Assembly (NCBI GenBank): GCA_031272885.1 | Contig: JAISSX010000037.1 | Location: 79,034 to 143,033, forward strand | Length of the DNA: 64,000 nt | Direction: 5' to 3' | Source: Bifidobacteriaceae bacterium | GTDB lineage: Bacteria; Actinomycetota; Actinomycetes; Actinomycetales; WQXJ01 | Part shown: in pieces, positions 1 through 9,861 of the stretch | How the letters are laid out: each line of letters begins with the position of its first letter | How positions within the stretch are numbered: the first letter of the stretch is position 1 | Notes under the pieces: model-generated | Seen by the model: only the letters and a program-made list of their open reading frames with translations | The model's database searches: none | Told to the model about the DNA's origin: nothing | Made by a program: the position numbers and the translations under genes

Positions 1-88
1 CCAATTCCTGCCCGATGACGCGCAGGGCGTCAAGGCTCAACGGGTCCACGGCAGTGCCTTTCCCTTCGGTTGCTTTGGCGGCGCTCAT
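1..88 (-). CDS. N-terminal fragment of the gene after sdhC, probably succinate dehydrogenase flavoprotein subunit
   Basis: Only the first 29 codons are inside the window. They start at an ATG that overlaps the sdhC stop codon (ATGA), which shows translational coupling. The visible peptide begins MSAAKATEGKGTAV and carries no diagnostic motif; the FAD-binding region would lie beyond the edge. In actinobacteria with this type of cytochrome b subunit the next gene is normally sdhA, so the call rests on position alone. It could be another protein of the same operon. Confidence 0.45.
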   Translation of the reverse strand, partial: MSAAKATEGKGTAVDPLSLDALRVIGQEL

Positions 89-870
89 GAGATCACCCCT
101 GCCAACACGGCCAGCGGAATGGAGGCGTTGCCGATCACGATCACCAGGGCGATCAGCCCGGCCAGCACCAGGAAGACGCTGCGGGTACGGCTGGCCGTGC
201 CGCCGAAGTCGTTGATGATGGACCAGATGCCGTGTGACAGGTGAATCGCGATCAGCACCATGGTGATGATGTAGAAGGCGGCCACCGCCGGGCGTTCGAA
301 CGAGCCGATCAGGTTCTGATAGGCGTTGGTCACCACTTCGCCGTCTTCCAGCGTGTAAGTGGCCTTGCCGGAGAACGACTTGGAGGCCACACCCTTGGCG
401 CCCACCGTCAGGTCAAGCAGGTGGAAGATGATGAAGCACAGGATGATCAGGCCGGTCCAGATCATGGTGCGGCCGGTCAGGGCGTGCCACTTGGCGGTGA
501 TGGCCCGGCCGAAGCCGCCGCGGGCCACACGGGCCCGGAAGAAGATCGTGGTGCCGGCGTAGACGTGCAACACCAGGCAGAGGGCGATGACGGCCCGGAA
601 GGCCCACAGGAAGCTGGAGCCCGGCAGCAGCGGGTTCAGGAAACCACGCAGCCAGTGGGCGTACTCGTTGAAGTGCAACTCGGCATCGGGCAGGTAGACC
701 TTCAGGTTGCCGGCCATGTGGAACAGCAGGAAGGCCACGAAGACCGAGCCGGTGACGGCCATGATGACCTTGAGAACCCAGGTCTCAGGTTTCTGCGGTG
801 GTGAGGTGGCCGGTCGTTTGGCCACCGGGATCTGATCTACGTCAGATCGACTGACTACTTGCGAACTCAC
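85..870 (-). CDS. sdhC: Succinate dehydrogenase cytochrome b subunit (b558-type SdhC)
   Basis: This 261-residue integral membrane protein should anchor the succinate:menaquinone oxidoreductase (complex II) and bind heme b. The sequence has about five hydrophobic helices. Histidines sit in membrane context in segments such as FLLFHMAGN, LCLVLHVYAG, IIFHLLDLT and IAIHLSHGIW, as expected for axial heme ligands of the single-subunit di-heme b558 family. The length fits that family (roughly 200-260 residues). The N-terminal 35 residues are polar. The stop overlaps the start of the next gene by four bases, so the two are one operon. No SdhD is needed in this type. The spacer 871-1099 separates it from the divergent tgt and must hold both promoters. 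Confidence 0.85.
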   Translation of the reverse strand: MSSQVVSRSDVDQIPVAKRPATSPPQKPETWVLKVIMAVTGSVFVAFLLFHMAGNLKVYLPDAELHFNEYAHWLRGFLNPLLPGSSFLWAFRAVIALCLVLHVYAGTTIFFRARVARGGFGRAITAKWHALTGRTMIWTGLIILCFIIFHLLDLTVGAKGVASKSFSGKATYTLEDGEVVTNAYQNLIGSFERPAVAAFYIITMVLIAIHLSHGIWSIINDFGGTASRTRSVFLVLAGLIALVIVIGNASIPLAVLAGVIS

Positions 871-1099
871 TCAGGACCTCCAGGCGCTGGGGTTCATCGA
901 CGGACAGGCTGGCTGACAGCGATTGTTCGCTGAAGCCGACAGCCAAATTTACCTCACGAAATGGCAAAAGAACTTCCCCATTGGGCCCGGTTAAGCCTGG
1001 TCAGCGCCGTTTTTTCGCTATTCCAATGATGCGTTAATCGAAGGGTGGCCGTTTTGGGGTCGTTGTTGTTTGACCGCGGTGATGTGACACCATGCCTGC

Positions 1100-2335
1100 G
1101 TGACAAACGCCGGTTTCCAGTTCTCGGTTGGGACTCGCCTGCCTGGCAAGCCCGGCCGCACCGGCGTCATCACCACCCCCCACGGCCAGATCCGCACCCC
1201 GGCCTTCATCCCGGTGGGAACGCGCGCCTCCGTCAAGGGGGTGCTGCCTGAGGCGATGGCCGCGCTGGGGGCTCAGGCAATCCTGGCTAATGCCTATCAC
1301 CTGTACCTTCAGCCCGGCGCCGACGTGGTGGATGAGGCCGGTGGGGTGGGCCGGTTCATGAACTGGCCCGGGCCAACGTTTACGGACTCGGGCGGCTTCC
1401 AAGTGCTGTCGCTGGGGGCCGGTTTCAAGAAGGTGCTGGCGATGAGCACCGCCGGATTGGCGAACGATGACGTGATCGCCAAACAGTCCGGCCGCATGGC
1501 CCATGTGGACGATGACGGTGTGACATTCAAGTCACATTTGGACGGCTCGCTGCATCGCTTCACGCCCGAGGTGTCGATGACCGTGCAGCACCAGTTGGGG
1601 GCAGACATCATTTTCGCCTTCGACGAATGCACCACGTTGATGAACACCCGGCACTACCAAGAGGCATCGGTGGCCCGGACGCACGCCTGGGCCGAACGCT
1701 GCCTGGCGGCCCACGCCCAATTGACCGCCGAACGGCTGGGCAAGCCATATCAGGCCCTGTTCGGCGTGGTGCAAGGGGCACAGTTCGAGGACCTGCGGCG
1801 AATGGCGGCCACGGGGTTGGCTGGGCTTGAGGTGGACGGATACGGCTTCGACGGCTACGGCATTGGCGGGGCGCTGGAGAAGGAGAACCTGGCCCGGATT
1901 GTGGGCTGGTGCGCCACTTCGCTGCCCGAGGCCGCGCCACGCCACCTGTTGGGCATTTCCGAGATGGATGACCTGTTCGCGGCCGTGGAGGCGGGGGCGG
2001 ACACGTTCGACTGCGTGGCGCCGTCCCGGTCCGCGCGCCACGGGGCACTGTATTCGCCGGACGGCCGCTACAACGTGACCCGGGCCGCCTTCAAGAAGGA
2101 CTTCGGCCCGCCCAGTGACGAGTGCGACTGCTACACGTGCCGCCATTACACGCGGTCCTACCTGCACCACCTGCTCCGGTCCGGCGAGATGTTGGGCGCC
2201 ACCTTGGCCACCATCCACAATGAGGCGTTCGTGGTGCGGCTGGTTGACCGGATGCGGGCCGCCATCGAGGACGCCGGCCAGGCGGCGTTCGATCATCTAC
2301 GCAGTGAGTTCCTGGGGCGGTATTTCGGCGGCTGA
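1100..2335 (+). CDS. tgt: Queuine tRNA-ribosyltransferase (tRNA-guanine transglycosylase)
   Basis: Tgt exchanges the wobble guanine of GUN-anticodon tRNAs (Asp, Asn, His, Tyr) for a 7-deazaguanine base, the key step of queuosine formation. The 411-residue protein shows the family landmarks: TDSGGFQ near residue 95 with the acid/base aspartate, DDDGV and HLDGS motifs, GVVQGA, the nucleophile motif FDCVAPSR near residue 300, and the zinc site CDCYTC...H near residue 345. The start is GTG (MTNAGFQF); the family N-terminus fits this position. It is longer than the usual ~380 residues by small insertions only. Queuosine genes are patchy in actinobacteria. If the preQ1 pathway is absent elsewhere, the enzyme would use salvaged base (inference). 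Confidence 0.93.
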   Translation: MTNAGFQFSVGTRLPGKPGRTGVITTPHGQIRTPAFIPVGTRASVKGVLPEAMAALGAQAILANAYHLYLQPGADVVDEAGGVGRFMNWPGPTFTDSGGFQVLSLGAGFKKVLAMSTAGLANDDVIAKQSGRMAHVDDDGVTFKSHLDGSLHRFTPEVSMTVQHQLGADIIFAFDECTTLMNTRHYQEASVARTHAWAERCLAAHAQLTAERLGKPYQALFGVVQGAQFEDLRRMAATGLAGLEVDGYGFDGYGIGGALEKENLARIVGWCATSLPEAAPRHLLGISEMDDLFAAVEAGADTFDCVAPSRSARHGALYSPDGRYNVTRAAFKKDFGPPSDECDCYTCRHYTRSYLHHLLRSGEMLGATLATIHNEAFVVRLVDRMRAAIEDAGQAAFDHLRSEFLGRYFGG

Positions 2336-2474
2336 GGTAGTCCGCCGGCTGCCGGCTGGCTGCCCGATGGCGCCCGGTTGGGTTGGGTGGTTGGGCCGGC
2401 GGCCTCGGCAGGGGGCCGGTTTCGGGTATCCTCAACGGGCGTACCGTTTCGCGGGGCCGCGGCGGTGCGTTCCC

Positions 2475-2559
2475 GGAGGTGTCGCCTAGTGGCCTATGGC
2501 GCACGCTTGGAAAGCGTGTTGGGTGCAAGCCCTCGGGGGTTCGAATCCCCCCACCTCCG
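2475..2559 (+). tRNA. tRNA-Ser(GGA)
   Basis: An 85-nt class II tRNA. The acceptor arm GGAGGTG pairs with CACCTCC, the discriminator is G, and the anticodon stem CACGC/GCGTG presents the loop TTGGAAA with anticodon GGA, reading UCC/UCU. A long variable arm (about GTTGGGTGCAAGCCCT) and a T arm GGGGG-TTCGAAT-CCCCC are present. CCA is not encoded. A strong hairpin follows directly. Pieces of its 3' end recur over the next 330 bases. Confidence 0.95.
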
Positions 2560-2563
2560 CAAG

Positions 2564-2598
2564 TGAAAGGGCCACGGGCGCCGCTCGTGGCCCTTTCG
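2564..2598 (+). terminator. Hairpin terminator after tRNA-Ser
   Basis: Long inverted repeat GTGAAAGGGCCACG ... CGTGGCCCTTTCGC with a 9-10 base loop starting 5 bases after the tRNA. There is no U-run, so it is either a U-less actinobacterial terminator or a processing signal. Confidence 0.6.
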
Positions 2599-2604
2599 CT
2601 CGCA

Positions 2605-2890
2605 GTGGGGGGATTCGAACCCGTGAGGGCTGAGCCGTCGTGAGGAAGCCCGGTGGGCTTCCGAGCAGGCTCAGTCGCGCCGCCGGGCCAGCGGCCCGGC
2701 AAGCGGTGCGCTGCAGCGCGCAGCGCCGCAGCGCGTCGAATCCCCCCACCTCCGCGACGAGTGAGAGGGCAACGCGCAGCTTGCTGCGGCGTTGTGCCGA
2801 GCGAGGAGCAGAGGTCGTAGGCCGCAGGCCGAGCACCTCCGCGACGAGTGAGAGGGCAACGCGCAGCGCCGCAGCGCGTCGAATCCCCCC
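2605..2890. repeat. Scrambled copies of the tRNA-Ser 3' end
   Basis: The 2560-2954 interval has no convincing gene and is filled with partial repeats. An inverted 18-bp copy of the T-arm/acceptor sequence (GTTCGAATCCCCCCAC core) sits at 2605-2622. A direct copy differing by one base (TCGAATCCCCCCACCTCC core) is at 2735-2755, with a truncated third at 2879-2890. A 31-bp unit (2717-2747) returns at 2860-2890, and a 34-bp unit (2747-2780) returns at 2834-2867. The block looks like repeated duplication at a tRNA 3' end, a common integration site. ORFs here, such as the 284-aa minus-strand one, are repeat artefacts. Confidence 0.75.
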
Positions 2891-2929
2891 GGATTACCGA
2901 AAGGACGCCATTCCAACGTCGCGACCTGG

Positions 2930-2959
2930 TTGAACATATACGCATATCGGCTGTATGCT
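2930..2959 (+). promoter_or_regulatory. Promoter of vapBC (leaderless)
   Basis: TTGAAC (2930-2935) and TATGCT (2954-2959) are separated by 18 bp. The downstream ATG at 2967 lies 8 bases after the -10 box, so the mRNA would begin at or next to the start codon. The surrounding AT-rich alternating sequence (CATATACGCATAT, GTATGCTTGTATG) could hold the VapBC operator. Confidence 0.55.
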
Positions 2960-2966
2960 TGTATGT

Positions 2967-3218
2967 ATGCGGACCACACTGATGATCGATGACGACCTAT
3001 ATCGGGACACCAAGGCCACGGCCGCCAAGCTAGGGCGCACTGTGGGGTCGGTCATGGAAGAGGCTCTCTTGGACCTCCTGGCCAAGTACCAGGAGCATCA
3101 CGTGCCACGCAAGCCGTTCCGGATCCGGGAGTTCACACCAACAGTTCCCGGGACCCTGCCTGGTGTTGACCTGAACTGCAACGCTGCACTCCTGGACATC
3201 ATGGATGGCCTCGCATGA
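2967..3218 (+). CDS. VapB-family antitoxin
   Basis: An 83-residue antitoxin that should neutralise the downstream PIN-domain toxin and repress the operon. The N-terminus MRTTLMIDDDLYRDTKATAAKLGRTV is a ribbon-helix-helix DNA-binding motif. The C-terminal part, with aromatic and basic residues (KPFRIREF), is the expected toxin-wrapping tail. I start at 2967 instead of the track's 2955 because 2955 lies inside the -10 box and RHH proteins begin right at this strand. The stop overlaps the vapC start (ATGA). It lies immediately beside the tRNA-Ser fragment block, a typical site for mobile toxin-antitoxin pairs. Confidence 0.8.
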   Translation: MRTTLMIDDDLYRDTKATAAKLGRTVGSVMEEALLDLLAKYQEHHVPRKPFRIREFTPTVPGTLPGVDLNCNAALLDIMDGLA

Positions 3219-3649
3219 TCCTGCCCGATGTCAACATCCTGGTGGCCGCTAACCGGAGCGATCACCCTCAGCACGAAGCCATCAACGCCTGGCTGGCCAC
3301 TGTCAATGAGTCAAGCGACTGGTTGGGTCTGACGCCCGCGGTTGCCTCGGGATACCTGCGAATAGTGACCAACCCGCGGATTCACAAGGAACCGACGCCA
3401 CTGGATCGGGCGTTGGAGGTGATTGATGACCTCTTGGCAGCAGACCGAGTTTCATGGGTCTACCCGGGCCCAGACCACTGGGTGATCTTCCGCCGCCTGT
3501 GCCGGCAGGCCAATGCCACCGGCAACCTGGTCCAAGACGCCCACCACGCCGCCGTCGCCATTGAGCACGGCGCCAAGTGGGCCACCATGGACCGCGACTT
3601 CGCCCTGTTTCCCGGCCTGGACTGGTTCAACCCACTAAACCTCAGCTAG
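3215..3649 (+). CDS. VapC-family PIN-domain ribonuclease toxin
   Basis: A 144-residue type II toxin, predicted Mg2+-dependent RNase (the VapC family cleaves tRNA or rRNA). The PIN acidic residues are visible: the first aspartate in ILPDVNILVAA (residue 5), a middle glutamate near KEPTPLDRALE, and the C-terminal DAHHAAVAIEHGA and TMDRDF acids. The closing FPGLDW motif matches the subfamily of short-N-terminus VapC toxins. It overlaps vapB by four bases. Its 3' end overlaps the convergent MFS gene by 8 bases, so the cassette sits tightly against the native gene. Confidence 0.85.
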   Translation: MILPDVNILVAANRSDHPQHEAINAWLATVNESSDWLGLTPAVASGYLRIVTNPRIHKEPTPLDRALEVIDDLLAADRVSWVYPGPDHWVIFRRLCRQANATGNLVQDAHHAAVAIEHGAKWATMDRDFALFPGLDWFNPLNLS

Positions 3650-4955
3650 CCGGTGTGGCGCTGGGAGGCCGGCGATAGAAGGCCACCGTTACAACAAGGC
3701 CCAGTGCCAACAGCACCGTGGTCAGAACGAACGGCAGCGACCGGTTGACGCCGGACAGCAGCCCGCCGATCCACCCGAACGGCGCCACCGCCAACATGAT
3801 GACCGTGCGCTGCACCGCCATCACCCGCGAGCGTTCTTCCTTGTCCACGTTCAACGCCACCAAGGACTCGGCCAGCATGGCCAGAATGCCGGCGCCGAAA
3901 CCGTCCAGCACCAGGCACAACGCCAACAGGCAGTAAACAGAAGCCCCCGCCACGGCCACCCCACCGCCACCAGCACCACCCGTCGGCGCTGGAATCAACG
4001 CCAGCAGCGCCTGGGACGCCCCGAACACGCCGAACCCCAGCAGCAACGGCCGCTTCAGGTTCGTATCCCCCGTCACCCGCGGAATCACAAAGAAGAAGAA
4101 GCCGATGGCCAGGATGGACCGCGCCATCGGGAAGAAGGGCAGTAGCGCGTCCGGCACCAGCAGCTTCTTCGAGGCGATGACCTGCCAGAACGTCGTGTTG
4201 ACGGTCGAAACAGCCCCCACCAGGGCGGCGATCACCAAGGAAAAGATGGTGCCAGGGGAGCGCCGGATGACACCCAGCACGCCGCGGTAGCCACGCAGCA
4301 GTTGGAGCATCGGCACCCCGCGGGTGGCTTCGCGCCGGATGACACCCATCTCGGTCTCGTGCGACGCAAAGTACAGAATGACCAGTTTTATGGTCATAAT
4401 GGCGAAAGCATTGAAGTAGAGTATCCGCACCGCCGGCACCAGCGAGAAGTGCGACACCATCAGGGCGGCAATCGGCGCGAACAGGGCGGATAGATTACCG
4501 GCTACCATCACCAGCGAGTAGATGCCGGTGATCTGCTGGCGTTCGGCATCCTCCACCATCAGGCAATCCCACGAGTTCTGGGTCACCTGCCAGGTGCCGT
4601 TGACCAGCGAAGCGCCCAGAAACAGCCAGAACGCCGCCCGCCGGTCAACCATTGACGCGCTGGCCCAGATCAGGCAGGGGATAGACCAGGCCAGCACGTC
4701 GAACACCGCCGTGGTCAGGCGCCGCCCCAGCTTGTCGGTGATGACCCCGCCCAGCAGGCCCCACACCATCTGGGACAGCATGCCGCACGAGGCCAGCAGC
4801 CCGATCTGCGCGTCCTTCAACCCCAGCGCCAACATGTAGACGGAGGCGTACGGCAGGCACAGGTTCATCGACAAGCCCCACATGGGCTCGGTGTAGACGC
4901 AGGCCCTGGGGTTGCCGCGCAGGCTGATCATGGTCTTGAACAGCGGGTTGCTCAT
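3642..4955 (-). CDS. Major facilitator superfamily transporter
   Basis: A 437-residue protein with about twelve hydrophobic helices in two halves. Between TM2 and TM3 is the MFS signature loop, here [14 protein letters not shown] (residues about 70-83). No signal peptide is present. The substrate cannot be told from the sequence; the soluble loops carry no extra domain. An unusual Gly/Ala run ([14 protein letters not shown]) falls in a loop of the C-terminal half. It is monocistronic, divergent from the F420 cluster and convergent with vapC. Confidence 0.8.
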   Translation of the reverse strand: MSNPLFKTMISLRGNPRACVYTEPMWGLSMNLCLPYASVYMLALGLKDAQIGLLASCGMLSQMVWGLLGGVITDKLGRRLTTAVFDVLAWSIPCLIWASASMVDRRAAFWLFLGASLVNGTWQVTQNSWDCLMVEDAERQQITGIYSLVMVAGNLSALFAPIAALMVSHFSLVPAVRILYFNAFAIMTIKLVILYFASHETEMGVIRREATRGVPMLQLLRGYRGVLGVIRRSPGTIFSLVIAALVGAVSTVNTTFWQVIASKKLLVPDALLPFFPMARSILAIGFFFFVIPRVTGDTNLKRPLLLGFGVFGASQALLALIPAPTGGAGGGGVAVAGASVYCLLALCLVLDGFGAGILAMLAESLVALNVDKEERSRVMAVQRTVIMLAVAPFGWIGGLLSGVNRSLPFVLTTVLLALGLVVTVAFYRRPPSATPAS

Positions 4956-5103
4956 CGGCGGGCTCGTCTCAGGGGAATTGGCCGCACAGCCAGCAAGGTA
5001 CTCCTGTTGCCGGGCGCGGCCAATATGCCCGACGGCGCCCGCAAGCGTTTACATCCCACCGCACCCCGGCGTCCCGCCCCAGGTCACGGCTAGTCTTTGT
5101 GTC

Positions 5104-5922
5104 GTGTCAGGAGTCAGCGCGCCAGAACTGCGCCTTTGGGCCGTCCCGGGCATCCCCGAGATCGGACCAGGAGATGACCTGGCCGCCCAGCTGGGCGATG
5201 CCCTGGAGGCCGATGCCGCCCAGCACCCGGACCATGCCCTGGCCGATGGCGACGTGCTGGCGGTGACTTCGAAGATTGTCTCCAAAGCGGAGGGCCGCCA
5301 AGTTATCGCCGCCAGCCGTGAACAGGCCATCACCGACCAGACCGTCCGCGTGGTGGCCACCCGCCACCACGAGCGAGGTGTCACCCGGATCGTGGAGAAC
5401 CGCCTTGGCCTGGTGATGGCGGCCGCCGGGGTGGACGGGTCCAACGCACCTGACGGCACCGTGCTGCTGTTGCCGGAAGACCCGGACCGCTCGGCCCGGC
5501 AGTTGCGGCAGGCGCTCACAACCCGCTTTGGCGTCACCATCGGCCTCATCATCACCGACACGGCCGGCCGGCCCTGGCGCAACGGCCTGACCGATTTCAC
5601 GGTGGGCGCGGCCGGCCTGCAGGTGCTGGAGGACTTGCGTGGCACCACCGACACGGCCGGGCACCGGCTGGAAATGACCATCACCGCGGTGGCGGACCAA
5701 CTGGCCGCCGCCGCCGAGCTGGTCAAAGGCAAGGCCAACGGCCTGCCATTGGCGGTGATCCGCGGCGCCGGCCGCTGGGTCACCGAGGAGGACGGCCCAG
5801 GTGCCACGGCGCTGATCCGCCCGGCGGCCGAAGACATGTTCCGTTTGGGCACGGCCGAGGCCTTCGCGGCCGGCTACCAGACGGCCGGCGAGGGCCGCCC
5901 CGGTGAAAGCGGACCAGAATGA
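5104..5922 (+). CDS. cofE: Coenzyme F420-0:L-glutamate ligase
   Basis: CofE adds the first gamma-linked glutamates to F420-0 using GTP. The 272-residue protein carries family motifs: VPGIPEI near the N-terminus, [17 protein letters not shown], the metal-binding [33 protein letters not shown], and [13 protein letters not shown]. It lacks the nitroreductase-like C-terminal domain of mycobacterial FbiB, so it is the short CofE type. The track's ORF begins at 4912, inside the opposite-strand MFS gene. The GTG at 5104 fits homologue length. The stop overlaps the next start (ATGA), placing it first in a five-gene operon with an ABC importer and cofD. Confidence 0.9.
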   Translation: MSGVSAPELRLWAVPGIPEIGPGDDLAAQLGDALEADAAQHPDHALADGDVLAVTSKIVSKAEGRQVIAASREQAITDQTVRVVATRHHERGVTRIVENRLGLVMAAAGVDGSNAPDGTVLLLPEDPDRSARQLRQALTTRFGVTIGLIITDTAGRPWRNGLTDFTVGAAGLQVLEDLRGTTDTAGHRLEMTITAVADQLAAAAELVKGKANGLPLAVIRGAGRWVTEEDGPGATALIRPAAEDMFRLGTAEAFAAGYQTAGEGRPGESGPE

Positions 5923-6962
5923 TGGTCACTATGCCCAAGAACCAGCGGGCCACAGCCACCGCGGCCAGCCTGGCCCTGCTCGCCTTCAGCCTGACCGCCT
6001 GTATCGATGACGACCCCAACATCACGCCCGATGGCGCCCCGGCCGCCAGTGCCGCCACGGTCACCATCACCGCCACCGCTGACAACTTCCCGGTGACGGT
6101 GGACAACTGTGGCACCCAAGTCACCTTGAACCAACCCCCAGAACGGGTGGTCACCATCAAGTCCACGCCCACCGAACTGCTCCTGGCGCTGGGGCTAGAA
6201 GACAAGATCGTGGGCTGGGCCTTCCAGGATGATCCCGTCCCCGAACAGTGGACCCAGGCCGCCGCCGCCATCCCCGTCCTCTCCGAGGGCGTCCCCTCGC
6301 AAGAGGCCGTCTTGGCCCTGAATCCGGACTTCGTCTACGCCGGCTGGGAATCCAACGTCTCGGATCAAGGCGCCGGCAGCCGCGATTCCTATGCCGCGCT
6401 GGGCATCGCCACCTACGTGTCGCCATCGGCCTGCAAGGAACCCGGCTACCAGCCAGACCCGCTGACGTTCGCTGACGTGTGGGGCGAGATCGAAGAGCTA
6501 GGCCGGCTGTTCGGGGTCGAAGCGGCCGCCACCAGCCTGGTCGAAGAACAACGAACCGAACTGGCCGCCATCGCGCCGGTACAGAACGTGACCGCCTTCT
6601 GGTGGTCCTCCGGCGAGGACACGCCCTACGCCGGGGCCGGCATCGGCGCCCCCCAGATGATCATGGACGCCGCCGGGCTGACCAACGTGCTGGCGGATGT
6701 TCACGACACCTGGGCCTCGGTGGGCTGGGAGGAACTGGTGGCCACCGACCCGGACGTGATTGTGCTGGTGGACGCCAGTTGGAACAGCTACGACAAGAAG
6801 CTGGCGGACATCGCCGCGCACCCGGCCCTTCAGGCCATGACGGCGGTCAAAGAGCAGCGTTTCATCCGGTTGCCGTTCGCCGCCACGGAGGCCGGCGTGC
6901 GCAACGTCGACACCGTCAAGGCCGTGGTTGACCAGACGCGAGCCATGGGGTTGGGTGGATAG
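5919..6962 (+). CDS. ABC transporter substrate-binding lipoprotein of the proposed F420-0 transporter family
   Basis: A 347-residue lipoprotein. A signal peptide ends in the lipobox LTAC (Cys near residue 28). The rest is a BtuF/FepB-type periplasmic-binding fold, with [31 protein letters not shown] at its start and the usual helix-linked two lobes. Three in-frame ATGs lie within 15 bases; the first overlaps the cofE stop. This fold normally binds B12, heme or siderophores. A cofE-permease-ATPase neighbourhood in actinobacteria matches the cassette for which TIGRFAM authors proposed F420-0 import. The ligand is therefore inferred from context, not from binding residues. Confidence 0.8.
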   Translation: MMVTMPKNQRATATAASLALLAFSLTACIDDDPNITPDGAPAASAATVTITATADNFPVTVDNCGTQVTLNQPPERVVTIKSTPTELLLALGLEDKIVGWAFQDDPVPEQWTQAAAAIPVLSEGVPSQEAVLALNPDFVYAGWESNVSDQGAGSRDSYAALGIATYVSPSACKEPGYQPDPLTFADVWGEIEELGRLFGVEAAATSLVEEQRTELAAIAPVQNVTAFWWSSGEDTPYAGAGIGAPQMIMDAAGLTNVLADVHDTWASVGWEELVATDPDVIVLVDASWNSYDKKLADIAAHPALQAMTAVKEQRFIRLPFAATEAGVRNVDTVKAVVDQTRAMGLGG

Positions 6963-8047
6963 ATGGCCACCACCCTGACCGGACAGGGCCGCCCGGGCCC
7001 GGCGGCCACCCAGGCCAAGCCACCCAAACCGGCCACCCCCCGCCGCGCCGCCCTGCCGCTGATCCTGGCCGCCGGCCTGGCCCTGCTGCTGGTCACCTTG
7101 GCCGTGACGGTGACCATCGGTCCAGCCAACCTGGCGCTTACAGAAGTGCTGCGCTCCGTGGCCGGTCACCTTGGCCTGCCGGTGCAGCCCGTGGAGACGA
7201 TCCCGGACGCCATCGTCTGGGACCTGCGGCTACCCCGCGTGTTGACGGCCGCCGCCGTAGGGGCCGGCCTGGGCCTGGCCGGTGCCGTCATGCAGACCCT
7301 GACACGCAACCCGCTGGCCGATCCGTACCTGCTGGGCCTGTCCTCGGGCGCGTCGCTCGGCGCGGCGGCCGTGCTGCTGCTGGGCTGGGCGGTACTACTG
7401 CCCCTGGCCGCCTTCGCCGGTGCCGTGGCCGCCCTGATAGTCACATTGGCCCTTGCCCGCGGGGCCGGCGGCTCACTCACCCCCACCAGGGTGATCCTGG
7501 CCGGGCTGGTGGTGTCCCAATTGGCCGCCGCGGCGACGTCGTTCGTGGTCTTCTGGACCGCCAAGGGCGACTCCTACCAGGAGATCCTGGCCTGGATCAT
7601 GGGTTCCCTGGCGGGTGTCACCTGGACCTCGGTGGGCCTGGCGGCCGGGGCGCTGGCCGTCATCGGCGGCCTGGTGTTGGCCTACGCCGGCCGGCTGGAT
7701 GCCTTCGCCTTCGGTGACACAGCCGCCCTCGCCTTGGGGGTAGAGCCGAACCGGACCCGCTGGCTGTTGCTGACGGCTGTGGCCCTGCTGACCGGCGCGC
7801 TGGTGGCGGTGAGCGGCGCCATCGGCTTCGTGGGCCTGCTGGTGCCGCACGCCGTGGCCCAACTGACTGGACCGTCCCACCGGCGGCTGCTGCCGGTGGC
7901 CGCCCTGGCCGGGGCTATCTTGCTGGTGTGGGCGGACACGATTGCCCGCACGCTGTTTGCCCCCCGGGAACTGCCGGTGGGCGTGGTGACGGCCCTGGTG
8001 GGGGCGCCCGTCTTCGCCCTTCTGCTACGCCGGGCGCGGGGTGGCGC

Positions 8048-8057
<10 letters not shown>
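6963..8057 (+). CDS. FecCD-type ABC permease of the proposed F420-0 transporter
   Basis: A 364-residue inner-membrane permease that starts directly after the binding-protein stop. A polar N-terminus of about 30 residues is followed by roughly ten hydrophobic helices. FecCD family motifs are clear: LRLPRVLTAAAVGAGLGLAGAVMQ, RNPLADPYLLGLSSGASLGA, and GAIGFVGLLVPHAV near the C-terminus. It would form a homodimeric channel for the lipoprotein-delivered ligand. Its 3' end overlaps the ATPase gene by 10 bases. Confidence 0.85.
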
Positions 8058-8874
<817 letters not shown>

Positions 8875-8878
<4 letters not shown>

Positions 8879-9861
8879 AGCTGACCGTGTTGTCCGGCGG
8901 CGTGGGCGGCGCCCGGTTCACGCGCGGCCTGCTGGCGCTGCTGGCGCAGCGGCTGCCCGATGGCGCCGGCGGCACCACCGCGCAGGTCACCGTCATCGCC
9001 AACACCGGGGATGACCTGTGGCTGCACGGCGTGCGGGTTTGCCCCGACCTGGACACGTTGATGTACACGCTGGGCGGCGCGGTGGAGGAATCACAAGGCT
9101 GGGGCCGGCGCGACGAATCCCGCCGCGTCAGTGACGACCTGGCCCACTACGGTTTGGGCTGGGAGTGGTTCACCCTGGGTGACCTCGACCTGGCCACCCA
9201 CCTGGCCCGGACCGAACTGCTGCGCCAGGGGCTCACCCTCTCGGCCGCCACCGTCCACCTAGCCCAGCGTTGGCACCTGCCGGTACGCCTACTGCCGATG
9301 TCCGATGACGCGGTGGAAACCCACGTCGAAACGGCCGACGGACAGTTGGTTCACTTCGAGGAGTGGTGGGTGCGCTGGCGAGCTTCCCTGCCGGCCAGGC
9401 GTTTTGTCCAGGTGGGGCTCAATGGCGCGTCCCCCGCCCCCGGGGTGCTGGAGGCCATCGCCGAGGCCGATGTGCTAGTGGTGCCGCCGTCCAACGCCGT
9501 GGTCTCGGTGGGCACCATCCTGGCCATCCCGGGTGTGCGGGAGGTGGTGGCGGCGACCGGCGCCCCCGTGGTGGGGGTCAGCCCGATCATCGCCGGGGCG
9601 CCGGTGCGCGGCATGCTGGACACCTGCCTGGCCACCATCGGGGTGGCGGCCGAGGCCGCTGCCGTGGCCCGTCACTACGGCCGCCGGGCGCAGGGGGGCG
9701 TGCTGGACGCCTGGCTGCTCGATACCGCTGACGCCGATGCCGTCCCCGGCCTGGCGGGGGAAGGCTGGCTGGTGGCCGCCGCACCGACCTTGATGACCGA
9801 CGTGCCGGCCGCCGCCGGCGTGGCCGAGGCGGTGCTGCGCCTGGTGGACCGCCTGCCCTAA
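8875..9861 (+). CDS. cofD: 2-phospho-L-lactate (or PEP) transferase, CofD/FbiA
   Basis: CofD joins the Fo deazaflavin to the phospholactyl- or phosphoenolpyruvyl-guanosine donor to give F420-0 (dehydro-F420-0 in actinobacteria). The 328-residue protein shows LSGGVGGARF at the N-terminus, VIANTGDD, the DLDTLMY and RDESRRVSDDL segments, and PSNAVVSVGTILAIPG near residue 205, all hallmarks of the family. It overlaps the ATPase gene (ATGA) and ends 4 bases into the convergent cofC. Its presence in the same operon as the transporter bears on what that transporter imports. Confidence 0.92.

Noticed and set aside
2605-2890. Possible CRISPR array after tRNA-Ser
   Set aside because: The repeats differ in length, overlap each other and match the tRNA; no regular spacers, no cas genes.
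2091-2945. 284-aa minus-strand ORF covering tRNA-Ser and its repeats
   Set aside because: Runs antisense through a certain tRNA and the shard block; the peptide repeats mirror the DNA repeats.
4912-5103. Extended N-terminus of cofE
   Set aside because: This segment overlaps the divergent MFS gene and reads as non-coding; family proteins start near GTG 5104.
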